Part shown: positions 63,910 to 64,000 of the stretch, piece by piece
Layout: each line of letters begins with the position of its first letter
Position numbering within the stretch: position 1 is the first letter of the stretch
Assembly: GCF_024218775.1 (NCBI RefSeq)
Contig: NZ_CP100404.1
Coordinates: 2,046,001 to 2,110,000 of the forward strand
Reading direction: 5' to 3'
DNA from: Haloarcula marina
GTDB lineage: Archaea; Halobacteriota; Halobacteria; Halobacteriales; Haloarculaceae
DNA length: 64,000 nt
Translations under genes and position numbers: made by a program
The notes under the pieces: model-generated
Database searches by the model: none
What the model was told of the DNA's origin: nothing
What the model saw: the letters and a program-made list of their open reading frames with translations, nothing else

Positions 63910-64000
63910 ATGGACCTCGACGGCCTGGCCGACGACTGGACGGTGTGGAACGAGACCGAGGAGAAACTCATCCTCGCCTACCGCCCGGACGTTTTCGACA
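63910..64000 (+). CDS. Conserved haloarchaeal hypothetical protein, N-terminal part
   Basis: Partial gene running off the right edge; the first 30 residues are inside. DDWTVWNETEEKLILAYRPDVFD resembles the start of a haloarchaeal family of unknown function (possibly DUF5820; from memory). No signal peptide. Confidence 0.55.
   Translation, partial: MDLDGLADDWTVWNETEEKLILAYRPDVFD

Noticed and set aside
1-64000. tRNA, rRNA and insertion sequences
   Set aside because: Looked for cloverleaf-like stretches, conserved rRNA segments, transposase motifs and terminal repeats in the gaps; found none by eye.

Overview
The window reads as chromosomal DNA of a halophilic archaeon (class Halobacteria). 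The DNA is GC-rich, predicted proteins are rich in Asp and Glu, and extracellular binding proteins carry twin-arginine lipobox signals followed by Gly/Ser/Asp linkers. Many genes have a TATA box about 25-30 bases before the start codon (leaderless transcripts). Typical haloarchaeal families are present: short MscS channels, a PAC2 protein, dodecin, a pilin-like protein, and a PrkA/YeaH/SpoVR operon. I saw no rRNA, tRNA, CRISPR array or insertion sequence. These statements come from reading, not from database searches.

Left part (1-11.6 kb): two ribose-type (CUT2) sugar ABC transporters enclose a group of catabolic enzymes: a transaldolase-like aldolase, a PfkB kinase, an IclR regulator, an HpcH/HpaI aldolase, a Gfo/Idh/MocA dehydrogenase resembling haloarchaeal D-xylose dehydrogenase, and a UlaG-like metallo-beta-lactamase-fold protein. 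Middle-left (11.6-23.2 kb): a sugar-acid module with a stress protein, two paralogous enolase-superfamily dehydratases in opposite orientation, a COG3618-type lactonase, an SDR, a second Gfo/Idh protein, a 2-keto-3-deoxyxylonate-dehydratase-like FAH protein, an aldehyde dehydrogenase (the last two fit the oxidative pentose route to 2-oxoglutarate), and a lutC/lutB-A pair.

Middle-right (23.2-40.7 kb): a second sugar-acid module that fits the haloarchaeal L-rhamnose diketo-hydrolase pathway. It holds two FAH hydrolases, an IclR regulator, a solute-binding protein without a signal peptide, an F420-type LLM oxidoreductase, an L-rhamnonate-dehydratase-like enzyme, a zinc alcohol dehydrogenase, a complete CUT1 transporter, a second lutC/lutB-A pair, a second lactonase, a rhamnose mutarotase and an SDR. 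Inferred flow: sugar import, mutarotation, oxidation to lactone, hydrolysis, dehydration, oxidation to a diketo acid, cleavage to pyruvate and lactate, then lactate oxidation by LutC/LutB-A. A 15-base inverted repeat (TCCGG-N5-CCGGA) recurs upstream of this IclR gene, the second lutC and the SDR, and in the gene-free stretch beyond it. It is a candidate operator.

Right part (40.7-64 kb): a 1-kb gene-free, partly AT-rich stretch is followed by housekeeping and conserved haloarchaeal genes: membrane proteins, MscS channels, small zinc-ribbon proteins, a 5'-nucleotidase-family phosphoesterase, PAC2, an eIF2B/R15P-isomerase-like protein, RtcB, dodecin, a HesB/IscA protein, HisD, a PQQ-repeat lipoprotein, and the prkA-prkA-yeaH-spoVR operon.
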